Shown: positions 7,926 to 16,433 of the stretch, one piece after another
How the letters are laid out: the number at the start of each line of letters is the position of its first letter
Numbering within the stretch: the stretch's first letter is position 1
Assembly: GCF_000308595.1 (NCBI RefSeq)
Contig: NZ_BAGA01000070.1
Location: 124,001 to 188,000, forward strand
Length of the DNA stretch: 64,000 bases
Reading direction: 5' to 3'
Source of the DNA: Nocardia higoensis NBRC 100133
GTDB lineage: Bacteria > Actinomycetota > Actinomycetes > Mycobacteriales > Mycobacteriaceae
Position numbers and translations under genes: made by a program
Notes under the pieces: generated by a model
What the model saw: only the letters and a program-made list of their open reading frames with translations
Told to the model about the DNA's origin: nothing
Database searches by the model: none

Positions 7926-9143
7926 ATGACGGACACGCAGGCGCTGATCTTCGACGCCGTCCGAACCCCGCGCGGCCGGGGAAAGAGTTCCGGTTCCCTG
8001 CACACGATCAAGCCGATCGATCTCGCCGGCGGGACGATCCGGTCGGTGCTGGAGCGCAATCCTTCGCTGGACCCGGCCCGGATCGATGACATCGTGCTCG
8101 GCGTGGTCTCGCCGATCGGTGAGCAGGGTGGTGACATCGCGCGCACGGCCTCGCTGGTGGCGGGACTCCCACACACGGTCGCGGGGGTGCAGATCAACCG
8201 TTTCTGCGCCTCCGGTCTGGAAGCGGTGAACCTGGCGGCGCAGAAGGTGCGCTCCGGATTCGAGGATGTGGTGCTGGCCGGCGGCGTGGAATCCATGTCC
8301 CGGGTGGCGATGAGTTCCGACGGTGCGGCCTGGATGGACGACCCGGCCACCAACCTCGCCACCGGCTTCGTCCCACAGGGCATCGGCGCCGATCTGATCG
8401 CCACCATCGAGGGATTCGGCCGCGCCGATGTCGACGAATTCGCGGCACGCTCGCACGAACTGGCCGCGAAGGCGGAGGCGGAGGGGCGCTTCGCCGGCTC
8501 GGTCGTCCCGGTTCGCGACATCACCGGCCGCGTCGTGCTCGATCGTCACGAGACCATCCGCCCCGGGACCAGCGTGCAATCCCTCGCCGCGCTCCCGCCG
8601 TCTTTCGCCGCCCTGGGGGCGCAGGCCGGATTCGACGCGGTCGCGTTGCAGGAGTTTCCCGAGGTCGAGCGGATCGATCACGTCCACCACGCGGGCAACA
8701 GCTCCGGCATCGTGGACGGCGCCGCGCTGCTGGTGATCGGCAGCGAGCAGGCGGGCGCGGAACTGGGACTGACGCCCCGGGGCCGGATCGTGGCGACCGC
8801 CGTGTCCGGCGACAATCCGACGATCATGCTCACCGCGCCCGCACCGGCCTCCCGGAAGGCGCTGGCCAAGGCGGGCCTGCGGGTCTCCGATATCGACCTG
8901 TTCGAGGTCAACGAGGCGTTCGCCTCGGTGGTGCTGCGCTTCGTGAAGGACCTCGACGTCGACATCGCGAAGGTCAACGTCAACGGCGGAGCGATCGCGA
9001 TGGGGCATCCACTCGGTGCGACCGGCGCCATGCTCGTCTCCACCGTGCTGGACGAGCTGCACCGCACCGGCGGCCGCTACGGCCTGGTGACGTTGTGTGT
9101 CGGCGGTGGGATGGGCATCGCGACTGTCGTCGAAGCCCTCTGA
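7926..9143 (+). CDS. Acetyl-CoA acyltransferase (thiolase, FadA-like)
   Basis: Thiolytic cleavage of 3-ketoacyl-CoA, the last beta-oxidation step. The nucleophilic Cys is residue 94 in [16 protein letters not shown] carries the catalytic His and LCVGGGMG the second Cys. Length (405 residues) is normal. The ATG at 7926 has a strong Shine-Dalgarno (GAGGAG). A leaderless GTG start at 7875 would add 17 residues and cannot be excluded. The FadB-like gene follows after 36 nt, giving a FadA/FadB pair in one operon. Confidence 0.92.
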   Translation: MTDTQALIFDAVRTPRGRGKSSGSLHTIKPIDLAGGTIRSVLERNPSLDPARIDDIVLGVVSPIGEQGGDIARTASLVAGLPHTVAGVQINRFCASGLEAVNLAAQKVRSGFEDVVLAGGVESMSRVAMSSDGAAWMDDPATNLATGFVPQGIGADLIATIEGFGRADVDEFAARSHELAAKAEAEGRFAGSVVPVRDITGRVVLDRHETIRPGTSVQSLAALPPSFAALGAQAGFDAVALQEFPEVERIDHVHHAGNSSGIVDGAALLVIGSEQAGAELGLTPRGRIVATAVSGDNPTIMLTAPAPASRKALAKAGLRVSDIDLFEVNEAFASVVLRFVKDLDVDIAKVNVNGGAIAMGHPLGATGAMLVSTVLDELHRTGGRYGLVTLCVGGGMGIATVVEAL

Positions 9144-9179
9144 CCCCACCGAGCCCTCCCGAAAGGACACCGAAAACAC

Positions 9180-11378
9180 ATGACCACCAGCGCCATTCAC
9201 CACACCCGTGATTCCGGCGGGATCGTCACCCTGACCATCGACGACCCGAATCAGCGGGTCAACACCATGAACTCGCTGTTCGTGGAGTCCCTCGCCGCCG
9301 AACTCGACGCCATCGAGAACGACGCGGACGTGACCGGAGTGATTCTCACCTCGGCCAAGAAGACCTTCTTCGCCGGCGGTGATCTGAACGATCTGCGCGC
9401 CGCGCGCCGCGACCGAATCGACGAGTTCGCCGACTTCGTGCGACGCAACAGCGCGCTACTGCGGCGACTCGAGAAGCTGCCGGTCCCGGTCGTCGCCGCG
9501 ATCAACGGATCGGCGCTCGGCGGCGGCCTCGAGCTCGCTCTGGCGGCCCACCACCGGATCGCGGTCGACGCGCCGGGTGTGACGCTCGGCCTGCCCGAGG
9601 TGACGCTCGGCCTGCTGCCCGGTGCCGGCGGCGTGGTCCGTACCGTCCGCTTGCTCGGCGTGCAGGCCGCACTGCGCGACGTCCTGCTGAGCGGCAGGAA
9701 GCACCCGGTGGCCGGTGCGCTGGAGCTCGGCCTCGTCGACGCGACGGTGGCCACCGTCGAGGAGCTGATCCCGGCGGCGACCGCCTGGATTCGCGAGCAC
9801 GCCGGCGCTCGCCAGCCCTGGGACACCGAGGGGTTCCGGATCCCGGGCGGAGCTCCGGGAGAACGCGGCGCGCCACTGCACGCCACGCTGCCCGCGCTGG
9901 CCGCGACGCTGCGGGCACAGACCAAGGGCGCGCCCGCGCCCGCGCAGGCGAACATCCTCGCCGCCGCGGTCGAGGGCGCCCAGGTCGATGTCGACAACGC
10001 GCTGGCGATCGAGGCCAGGTACTTCCTCGATCTGGCCATCGGCCAGATCGCGAAGAACATGATCCAGGCGAACTTCTTCGACATGCAGGTCGTCAACGGT
10101 CCGCGGGGCCGGGATACCGTCCGGGAACCGTGGTTGCCGCGCAAGGCGATCGTGCTCGGGGCGGGAATGATGGGCGCGGGCATCGCCTACCAGTGCGCGG
10201 TCTCCGGTATCGATGTCGTGCTCAAAGATGTCACGGCGGAGGCCGCCGAGCGCGGCAAGGGCTACTCGCTGCGGGTGCTCGACAAGCGCGTACGGGCCGG
10301 GCAGATCAGCGCGGCGACCCGAGACGAGGTGCTCGCGCGGATTACTCCGACCGCCGACGTCGCGGCGGCCGCCGGCGCGGACCTGGTGATCGAAGCGGTA
10401 TTCGAGGATCCGGCGCTCAAGGCCGACGTGCTGCGCGAGATCGAACCACTGCTGGCGCCCGATGCGTTGATCGGGTCGAACACCTCGACCCTGCCGATCA
10501 CCGGGCTCGCCGAGAACGTCTCTGCCCCCGAGCGTTTCATCGGGCTGCACTTCTTCAGCCCGGTCGATCGGATGCCGCTGCTCGAAGTCATCAAGGGCGG
10601 ACGAACCTCGGCCGAAACGGTCTCGCGCGCACTGGATCTCGCTCGCACGATCGGCAAGACGCCGATCGTGGTCAACGACAGCAGGGGCTTCTTCACCAGC
10701 CGTGTGATCGGTACCTTCGTCAACGAGGCGCTGGCGATGCTCGGCGAAGGTGTGCCCGCGCCGGTGATCGAGCAGGCCACCACCCAAGCCGGCTACCCGG
10801 CCCCGGCGCTGCAGCTCGCCGACGAACTCAACCTGGAACTGCTGCGCCGGGTGCGCGACGCCTCCCGCGCTGCCACGGAGGCGGCGGGCGGCAGCTGGGA
10901 TCCCCATCCGGCCGAGGCCGTTCTGGACCGCATGCTCGGCGAGTTCGGCCGGGCCGGGCGGCTGGCGGGCAGCGGGTTCTACGAGTACGAGGACGGCGCC
11001 CGCACCCGGCTCTGGCCCGGACTGCGGACAGCCTTCGGCTCGCCGCGCGCCGACCTGCCCTTCACCGACCTGAAGGAACGGATGCTCTTCATCGAGGCGA
11101 TCGAATCGGTGAAATGCCTCGACGAGGGTGTGCTCGAGTCGGTCCCCGACGCCAATATCGGATCGCTGCTCGGCATCGGCTACCCGGGCTGGACGGGTGG
11201 GGTGCTGCAGTACATCGACGGTTACCCCGGCGGTGTCGCGGGATTCGTCCGCCGCGCCGAGGAACTCGCCGCCGCCTACGGTGCTCGCTTCGCCCCGCCG
11301 TCGTCGCTCGTCGCGGTCGCCCGCGACGGTGGCACCCTGGCGGAGGCGCATCGCGACGGGCAGCCTGCGCTGTCCTGA
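9180..11378 (+). CDS. fadB: FadB-type enoyl-CoA hydratase/3-hydroxyacyl-CoA dehydrogenase
   Basis: Bifunctional beta-oxidation enzyme of 732 residues. The N-terminal crotonase domain (about 1-200) shows the oxyanion-hole segments FFAGGDLNDL and NGSALGGGLE and the catalytic region LPEVTLGLLPGAGG. The dehydrogenase domain starts at about residue 320 with the NAD motif GAGMMGAGI, followed by SNTSTLPIT, the catalytic-His segment LHFFSPVDRMPLLE, NDSRGFF and a C-terminal dimer domain. It works with the preceding thiolase as an alpha2beta2-type complex in typical systems. It is transcribed from promoter D and followed by a hairpin. Specificity for branched chains is not visible. Confidence 0.92.
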   Translation: MTTSAIHHTRDSGGIVTLTIDDPNQRVNTMNSLFVESLAAELDAIENDADVTGVILTSAKKTFFAGGDLNDLRAARRDRIDEFADFVRRNSALLRRLEKLPVPVVAAINGSALGGGLELALAAHHRIAVDAPGVTLGLPEVTLGLLPGAGGVVRTVRLLGVQAALRDVLLSGRKHPVAGALELGLVDATVATVEELIPAATAWIREHAGARQPWDTEGFRIPGGAPGERGAPLHATLPALAATLRAQTKGAPAPAQANILAAAVEGAQVDVDNALAIEARYFLDLAIGQIAKNMIQANFFDMQVVNGPRGRDTVREPWLPRKAIVLGAGMMGAGIAYQCAVSGIDVVLKDVTAEAAERGKGYSLRVLDKRVRAGQISAATRDEVLARITPTADVAAAAGADLVIEAVFEDPALKADVLREIEPLLAPDALIGSNTSTLPITGLAENVSAPERFIGLHFFSPVDRMPLLEVIKGGRTSAETVSRALDLARTIGKTPIVVNDSRGFFTSRVIGTFVNEALAMLGEGVPAPVIEQATTQAGYPAPALQLADELNLELLRRVRDASRAATEAAGGSWDPHPAEAVLDRMLGEFGRAGRLAGSGFYEYEDGARTRLWPGLRTAFGSPRADLPFTDLKERMLFIEAIESVKCLDEGVLESVPDANIGSLLGIGYPGWTGGVLQYIDGYPGGVAGFVRRAEELAAAYGARFAPPSSLVAVARDGGTLAEAHRDGQPALS

Positions 11379-11404
11379 TCGCCGCATCGATTCATTCCCG
11401 TGGT

Positions 11405-11430
11405 GGGCCGCCCGCCGGCGTGGGCGGCCC
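11405..11430 (+). terminator. Hairpin, possible attenuating terminator after fadB
   Basis: A 9-bp GC stem (GGGCCGCCC/GGGCGGCCC) with an 8-nt loop is followed by GCTTTCTCGT. It lies in the 78-nt gap between fadB and the hydrolase gene, so it may only reduce read-through. Confidence 0.5.
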
Positions 11431-11456
11431 GCTTTCTCGTCGGAGCAAGAGGAAAC

Positions 11457-12269
11457 ATGACCGAACGTCTCGTCGAGGTGCGCGGTGGAGTGCGCATCAA
11501 CGTCCGGGAACTGGGCGCCGGACGGCCCGTGCTGCTGATCCACGGCTGGAGTCTGAGCGGCGAAGCCTGGGATCGGCAGATCCGGGTGCTGGCCGAACGC
11601 GGGCACCGGGTGCTGGCGATGGACCTGCGGGGGCACGGCGGCTCCGATGCCCCGCTCGAGGGCTACGAGATCGAATCGCTCGCCGCCGACGCCGCCGACG
11701 TGCTGGCCGACTCCGGGGCGTCCGCGGCGGCGGTGGTGGGATGGTCGCTGGGCGGCATGGTCGCGCTGCGTCTCGCCCTCGACCATGCCGCTCTGGTCGA
11801 GCGAGTCGTCCTGGTGGCTTCCAACGGCGTCGCCGCCTCCCGGACCCCGTCGTTCCCCTTCGGGGTGCCCGCTGACGGGCCGTTGAACGCCATTCTCGCC
11901 GCCGAGCACGACGACCGTATCGCGCTGCGCCGCAGCGCCGTCGGTGATCCGTTCAAGGAGGCGCCGGCGCCGCATGTGCTCGACTGGCTGCACCGCATCT
12001 CCCTGCGTACTCCGAGCTGGGCCGCGCGTGCCGCGATGCGAACACTGCTGTGCACCGATCAGGTGGACATTCTCGACGGTGTGCGTGTCCCGGTGACCCA
12101 GATCATCGGTACCGCCGACCCCGCGCTCTCGGTCCGCGGGGCGCGCTGGCTGCACGAGCGGCTCGGCACCACCCTGATCGAGCTCGACACCGGCCACTAT
12201 CCCATGCTGGAAGCGGCCGACGAGTTCGATGCCGCGCTGCTGCGGGCCGTCGCCGAAGCCGCAACCTGA
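11457..12269 (+). CDS. Alpha/beta hydrolase
   Basis: A 270-residue alpha/beta-hydrolase fold protein with nucleophile elbow GWSLGG (Ser97), the early HGWS oxyanion segment and the C-terminal catalytic His in DTGHYPM. The ATG at 11457 follows AGAGGA. In this cluster a natural role is hydrolysis of the ester made by the Baeyer-Villiger enzyme, but that is inference; lactonase, esterase or thioesterase activity would look the same at this resolution. A hairpin separates it from fadB and a second hairpin directly follows its stop. Confidence 0.85.
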   Translation: MTERLVEVRGGVRINVRELGAGRPVLLIHGWSLSGEAWDRQIRVLAERGHRVLAMDLRGHGGSDAPLEGYEIESLAADAADVLADSGASAAAVVGWSLGGMVALRLALDHAALVERVVLVASNGVAASRTPSFPFGVPADGPLNAILAAEHDDRIALRRSAVGDPFKEAPAPHVLDWLHRISLRTPSWAARAAMRTLLCTDQVDILDGVRVPVTQIIGTADPALSVRGARWLHERLGTTLIELDTGHYPMLEAADEFDAALLRAVAEAAT

Positions 12270-12299
12270 TCGGCGGTACCGCGCTGTCGATACCGCCGA
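12270..12299. terminator. Bidirectional hairpin terminator
   Basis: A 9-bp stem (TCGGCGGTA/TACCGCCGA) with a 12-nt loop lies between the convergent hydrolase and enoyl-CoA hydratase genes. Confidence 0.6.
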
Positions 12300-12305
12300 C
12301 GGTTC

Positions 12306-13121
12306 TCAGTGCCCGGTGAACGCGGGCGGCCGCCGCTCGGTGAAGGCCGCCACCCCCTCCCGGAAGTCCGCGGCGTCGACCAGCCGGGTCTGCCCGTCGA
12401 CTTCGCTCTCGAACGCCGCTTCCAGGTGCGCGAGCAGGGCGGTGTTCATACTGCGCTTGGTTGCCGCGAAGGCGGCGGTGGGGCCGGCGGCCAGGCGCAG
12501 CGCGAGCTCGGACACCCGGTCGTGTAGCGACTCCTCGGCGACGACCTCGTCCACCATGCCCCAGCCGAGCGCGGTCTCGGCGTCCACCCGCTCGGCCAGC
12601 AGCGCCATCCGGGTGGCCCGGCCCAGTCCGATTCGGGCACCGAGCAGCGCCGAAGCGCCCGCGTCGAGCGTGAGCCCGACCTTGGCGAAAGCCACAGAGA
12701 AGGACGCCGACCGGGCCGCGATGACCTGGTCGCAGGCCAACGCCAGCGAGCAGCCCGCGCCGACGGCGGGGCCGCCGACCGCGGCGATCACCGGTTTGGG
12801 CATGGTGCGGATCGCCCGCACGGTCGGGTTGTAGCGCATCCGCAACTCCTCCTCGGTGCGCGGCGACAGGCGCGTCTCCGGCGTCAGCTGGTCGAGCGCC
12901 AGATCGGCCCCGGCCGAGAACGCCCGGCCCGCGCCGGCGAGCACCAGGCAACGCACCGAATCGTCCGCCGCCGTCCGATCCACGGCGTCGCGCAATTGCT
13001 GTTGCAGGGCGAGATCGAATGCGTTCAACGCGTGTGGCCGGGCCAGGATCAAAGCCGCCGCGGCGCCCGACCGACGGATTTCGAGGACGTCTGTCCTGGA
13101 AATAAATTCCCATTTCAACAT
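12306..13121 (-). CDS. Enoyl-CoA hydratase/isomerase (crotonase family)
   Basis: Crotonase-fold protein of 271 residues. ALNAFD and AGAGRAFSAGADL form the CoA-binding and first oxyanion-hole segments; GGPAVGAGCSLALACD is the second. The usual hydratase Glu of the first pair lies at a Ser/Cys position (GAGCSLAL), so isomerase or another crotonase activity is possible. The ATG at 13121 gives the typical N-terminus, and an upstream extension would run through promoter E. The predicted transcript has only a few nt of leader and no Shine-Dalgarno. It is a monocistronic unit convergent with the hydrolase. Confidence 0.88.
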   Translation of the reverse strand: MLKWEFISRTDVLEIRRSGAAAALILARPHALNAFDLALQQQLRDAVDRTAADDSVRCLVLAGAGRAFSAGADLALDQLTPETRLSPRTEEELRMRYNPTVRAIRTMPKPVIAAVGGPAVGAGCSLALACDQVIAARSASFSVAFAKVGLTLDAGASALLGARIGLGRATRMALLAERVDAETALGWGMVDEVVAEESLHDRVSELALRLAAGPTAAFAATKRSMNTALLAHLEAAFESEVDGQTRLVDAADFREGVAAFTERRPPAFTGH

Positions 13122-13136
13122 GGCGTGAGATCGTAG

Positions 13137-13166
13137 TCCATACATGATGTTCATACAACATGTAGT
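13137..13166 (-). promoter_or_regulatory. Promoter/operator E (enoyl-CoA hydratase)
   Basis: On the minus strand, ACTACA, 18-bp spacer, TATGGA. The operator pattern reads ACA-TGT-TGT-ATGA-ACA-TCA-TGT, complete in both halves. It faces the enoyl-CoA hydratase gene, whose ATG is 15 nt past the -10. Confidence 0.7.
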
Positions 13167-13206
13167 TACGCATCGGGTTATTCGAATTCGTCGGCGCCCA
13201 ACGTGA

Positions 13207-13236
13207 TTGACATTACATCTGAACACTCTGTATGGT
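13207..13236 (+). promoter_or_regulatory. Promoter/operator F (ALDH and probably the mce operon)
   Basis: TTGACA, 18-bp spacer, TATGGT: the best sigma70-like match in the set and the same hexamers as site A. The operator pattern is present with one altered arm (CAT for the first TGT). It faces a 29-codon leader ORF, the ALDH gene and the yrbE/mce genes. Sites E and F are separate promoters 40 bp apart facing opposite ways. Confidence 0.72.
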
Positions 13237-13243
13237 GCTCGTC

Positions 13244-13333
13244 ATGTTCCCTCTTCTTCCTGCTCGAGCGGCCTTGCTCTGGGTCGCCGAGGTATTTCCA
13301 TCCACCGGTTTTCACGCGGGGGTCGAGCGGTGA
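13244..13333 (+). CDS. Putative leaderless 29-codon upstream ORF coupled to ALDH
   Basis: ATG at 13244 begins 7 nt after the -10 hexamer of promoter F, the usual distance to a transcription start, so it could be read as a leaderless ORF. It has 29 codons with a hydrophobic, Pro-rich start (MFPLLPARAALLW) and ends with TGA at 13331-13333. That stop overlaps the GTG start of the ALDH gene as GTGA, an arrangement that favours re-initiation. The ALDH start has no good Shine-Dalgarno of its own, which supports coupling. Whether the peptide itself matters is unknown; it could also be a decayed N-terminus. Confidence 0.42.
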   Translation: MFPLLPARAALLWVAEVFPSTGFHAGVER

Positions 13334-14724
13334 CCGCTATCGAAACGGCGACCCCGAAAGGGGCGCAGTCGGACATCCACGTGGATGTGGAGCGCGCCCG
13401 AGTCGCATTCTCGAGCGGCCGGACCCGCCCGCTCTCCTGGCGAATTGCGCAATTGGAAGGCTTGCTGCGTTTCATCGACGAAAGCGATGCCGAAATCGCG
13501 ACAGCGATCGGCGAGGATCTCGGGCGCAGCCCGATGGCCACGTTCATGGCCGATATCGGCCCGGTGCGGCACGAGATCCGGCACACGCTGTCGCGGCTGG
13601 CGAGCTGGGTGCGTCCGACGCCGGTGCGGGTGAGTGCCGCGACGGCGCCGGGCAAGGCGTGGTCGCTGCCGGAACCCAAAGGCACCGTGCTGATTCTCGG
13701 CACCTGGAACTTCCCGCTGCTGCTGACGGTGCAGCCGCTGGTGAGCGCACTGGCGGCGGGAAACACCGTGGTGCTCAAGCCTTCCGACCTGGCGAACGCG
13801 ACGGGCGCGCTACTGGCGAGGCTGCTGCCGCGCTACGTGGATCCGGAAGCCGTGCGGGTCGTGCTCGGCGACGGGCAGGTCAACCGGGCGCTGCTGGAAC
13901 AGCGCTTCGACCACATCTTCTTCACCGGCTCCACGGCGGTCGGTAAGGCCGTGATGACCGCTGCCGCGCAGCACCTCACTCCCGTGACGCTCGAGCTGGG
14001 TGGCAAGAGCCCGGTGATCGTCACCGCGGATGCCGATATCGAGGTGGCCGCCCGACGGATCGCGTGGGCCAAGTCGATCAACTCGGGCCAGACCTGCATC
14101 GCGCCGGATTACGTGCTCGTGGAGGACTCGGTACGGCCGAAGCTGGTCGAGCGGTTGCTCGTCGAGTTGCCCGCGCACGCCGCGAACGACACCACCCACA
14201 TCGTCAACGAGCGCCACCTCGAACGGCTCGCGGGTGCGCTGGCAGGCCACGGCGGCGAGCAGTTCGGCGGCGCCGTCGACCGCGACAAGCTCGCCATCGC
14301 CCCGGCGCTGGTCACCGATCCCGATCCGGGCTCGGAGCTGATGCGCGAGGAGATCTTCGGACCCATCCTGCCGCTGCTGTCGGTCGGCAGCCTGCGCGAG
14401 GCGATCGACTTCGTGAACCAGCGGCCCAAACCGCTCGCGCTCTACTTGTTCACCTCCTCGCGTGACACGGAGCGGACCGTGCTGGAGCAGACCTCCTCGG
14501 GCGCCGTCGTGGTCAACCATCTGCTCTACCACCTGCTGGTGCCGGAGCTGCCGTTCGGCGGCGTCGGCGACTCCGGTCTGGGCAGCTATCACGGCAAGCA
14601 CGGCTTCGACACGTTCAGTCACCACAAGGCGGTGCTGCGCAAGCCTGCCCGGCCCGATCCGGCCGTCGCGTATCCGCCGTACGGCTCCACGATGCAGAAG
14701 GTGCTGCGCCGGCTGATGGGCTGA
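13330..14724 (+). CDS. Aldehyde dehydrogenase (ALDH3-like)
   Basis: NAD(P)-dependent oxidation of an aldehyde to an acid, 464 residues. Active-site Glu lies in LELGGKSP and catalytic Cys in NSGQTCIAP; the coenzyme motif is FTGSTAVGK. The short form without the usual long N-terminus and the C-terminal YGSTMQKVLRRL match fatty-aldehyde-type class 3 ALDHs. The GTG at 13330 overlaps the stop of a small upstream ORF. The next gene, yrbE1A, begins 51 nt after the stop with no hairpin between, so the mce operon probably shares this transcript. It is a good candidate to oxidise the aldehyde end made by the DUF2236 oxygenase (inference). Confidence 0.9.
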   Translation: MTAIETATPKGAQSDIHVDVERARVAFSSGRTRPLSWRIAQLEGLLRFIDESDAEIATAIGEDLGRSPMATFMADIGPVRHEIRHTLSRLASWVRPTPVRVSAATAPGKAWSLPEPKGTVLILGTWNFPLLLTVQPLVSALAAGNTVVLKPSDLANATGALLARLLPRYVDPEAVRVVLGDGQVNRALLEQRFDHIFFTGSTAVGKAVMTAAAQHLTPVTLELGGKSPVIVTADADIEVAARRIAWAKSINSGQTCIAPDYVLVEDSVRPKLVERLLVELPAHAANDTTHIVNERHLERLAGALAGHGGEQFGGAVDRDKLAIAPALVTDPDPGSELMREEIFGPILPLLSVGSLREAIDFVNQRPKPLALYLFTSSRDTERTVLEQTSSGAVVVNHLLYHLLVPELPFGGVGDSGLGSYHGKHGFDTFSHHKAVLRKPARPDPAVAYPPYGSTMQKVLRRLMG

Positions 14725-14775
14725 CCGCTCCCGCTCTATACCTTTCGCTCCCGATCTGCCCACAGGAGGTGTGCA

Positions 14776-15609
14776 GTGAGTATTTCCGTATCCGGAGGGC
14801 TGGCGCAGCGCGTCGGCGGTTCGCTCGCGGACCGCGTGCTACGCGCTCTCGCGACACTGGGCAGATCGGCGCGGCTCGCCGCCGATGTCGCCCGGTTCTC
14901 GATCTCCGACACCATCGGCCGACGACTGCCGGTCGGGGAGGTGATCGAGCAGATGTGGAAGTTGTTCAAGGTCACGGCGCTGCCGGCGCTGCTGATGGCG
15001 GTGCCGATCGGCGCCGAGGTCTCGGTGCAGGTCGGCGGCGTCATGGATCAGGTGGGCGCCAACTCGCTGGCGGGCGCGGCCAGCGGCCTCGGCGTGGTGA
15101 GCCAGGGGGCGCCGATGGCGGCCGGATTGCTGATGAGCGGTGCCGCCGCCTCCACCATCGCCTCCGACCTCAGCGCTCGCGCCATCCGCGAGGAAATCGA
15201 CGCCATGCGCGTCATGGGCGTGAATCCCGTTCAGCGGCTCGTGGTTCCGCGCTTCATCGCGATGGTGGCGATCGCGCCCGCGCTGTGCATCCTGATCATC
15301 GCCGCCGGCGTCGCGGCGGGCCTGATCATCTCGACCAATGTGAACGGCGTGGTGCCCGCCAGCTTCTGGCAGTCCTTCGGCGCCTTCGCCACCCCGCTCG
15401 ACCTGGTTTTCTCGGTACTCAAGGCGCTGTTGTTCGCGATCATCGTGGTGACCATCGCCAGCCTGCGCGGTCTGGAGGCCTCCGGCGGTCCGAAGGGAGT
15501 CGCGAACGCTGTGAACGCCTCGGTGGTGCTCAGCGTGTTCTGCATCTTCATGACCAATCTGGCCGTCAGCCAGCTGCAGAACATGTTCTTCCCGGCGAGG
15601 CTGGCATGA
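14776..15609 (+). CDS. yrbE1A: Mce transporter permease YrbE1A/MlaE family
   Basis: Integral membrane permease of an actinobacterial Mce lipid importer, 277 residues with about five or six hydrophobic segments and the MlaE-family core around VGGVMDQVGANSLAGAASG and AIREEIDAMRVMGV, the ATPase-coupling loop. The GTG at 14776 follows AGGAGG. It overlaps yrbE1B by four bases (ATGA). It pairs with YrbE1B and the ATPase Mkl to drive import through the MceA-F assembly in the envelope. Confidence 0.93.
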   Translation: MSISVSGGLAQRVGGSLADRVLRALATLGRSARLAADVARFSISDTIGRRLPVGEVIEQMWKLFKVTALPALLMAVPIGAEVSVQVGGVMDQVGANSLAGAASGLGVVSQGAPMAAGLLMSGAAASTIASDLSARAIREEIDAMRVMGVNPVQRLVVPRFIAMVAIAPALCILIIAAGVAAGLIISTNVNGVVPASFWQSFGAFATPLDLVFSVLKALLFAIIVVTIASLRGLEASGGPKGVANAVNASVVLSVFCIFMTNLAVSQLQNMFFPARLA

Positions 15610-16433
15610 GCGTGCAGCGGGTTGTCGTGAACTCCGCGGCGGGCGCGCTGCTCGAACTCGGACAGATCGTCGCGTTCACCTGGAAAACCTTGGTGAGCCT
15701 GCCCAAGACGGTGCGGCACTACTCCAAGCAGACGCTCAAGACCATGAATGACATGGCTTGGGGCAGCGGCTCGCTCATCGTCGACGGCGGGGTGCTCAGC
15801 CTGATGTTCTTCCTCGGCGTCGCGGTCGGCGCGGTTGTCGCGATTCAGGCGTTCATGGCGTTCGACCTGCTCGGTTTCGGTGCGCTGACCGGCATCATCG
15901 GCTCGTTCGGCAATATTCGGGTGATCGCGCCGATCATCACCGGCATCGGTTTCGCCGCCCAGGCCGGCTGCCGGATGACCGCCGAGATCGGCGCCATGCG
16001 GATCTCGGAGGAGATCGACGCCACCGAAAGCATGGGGTTGCAGGCGGTTCCGTTCGTGGTCGGCACGCGGCTGGTGGGCGGCATGCTGGTGGTGCTGCCC
16101 GGCTATCTGATGGCCATGGTGGTCAGCTTCATCACCGGGGGGCTCATCATCAAATACGCCTACGGGCAGCCGTCGGGCACCTACGACCACTATTTCGCCC
16201 AGTTCGTGAACATCGGCGATCTGGCCGCCTCGGTGGGCAAGGCGCTGGTCTTCTGCGCCGTGGTCACCATGATCCACTGCTATTACGGCTATTTCGCCTC
16301 CGGCGGCCCCGCCGGCGTCGGCATCGCCTCCGGCCGCGCGATCCGCGCCAGCCTGGTCGCGATCGTCGTCTTGAACTTCCTCATGACCGTAGCGATCTGG
16401 GGCCTGAACCCGGAACTCCCATTCAGGGGATGA
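15606..16433 (+). CDS. yrbE1B: Mce transporter permease YrbE1B/MlaE family
   Basis: Second MlaE-type permease of the locus, 275 residues, with multiple membrane segments and the coupling helix motif MRISEEIDATESMG. The ATG overlaps the yrbE1A stop (ATGA) and its own stop overlaps mceA in the same way, giving strict translational coupling and probably equal stoichiometry with YrbE1A. The N-terminus (about residues 1-45) is amphipathic and cytoplasmic by family precedent. Confidence 0.93.
   Translation: MSVQRVVVNSAAGALLELGQIVAFTWKTLVSLPKTVRHYSKQTLKTMNDMAWGSGSLIVDGGVLSLMFFLGVAVGAVVAIQAFMAFDLLGFGALTGIIGSFGNIRVIAPIITGIGFAAQAGCRMTAEIGAMRISEEIDATESMGLQAVPFVVGTRLVGGMLVVLPGYLMAMVVSFITGGLIIKYAYGQPSGTYDHYFAQFVNIGDLAASVGKALVFCAVVTMIHCYYGYFASGGPAGVGIASGRAIRASLVAIVVLNFLMTVAIWGLNPELPFRG

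Noticed and set aside
9456..12197. Very long open frame on the minus strand opposite fadB and the hydrolase gene
   Set aside because: It is a GC-driven antisense shadow; the plus strand carries unambiguous FadB and hydrolase domains and the minus frame has no family motif.
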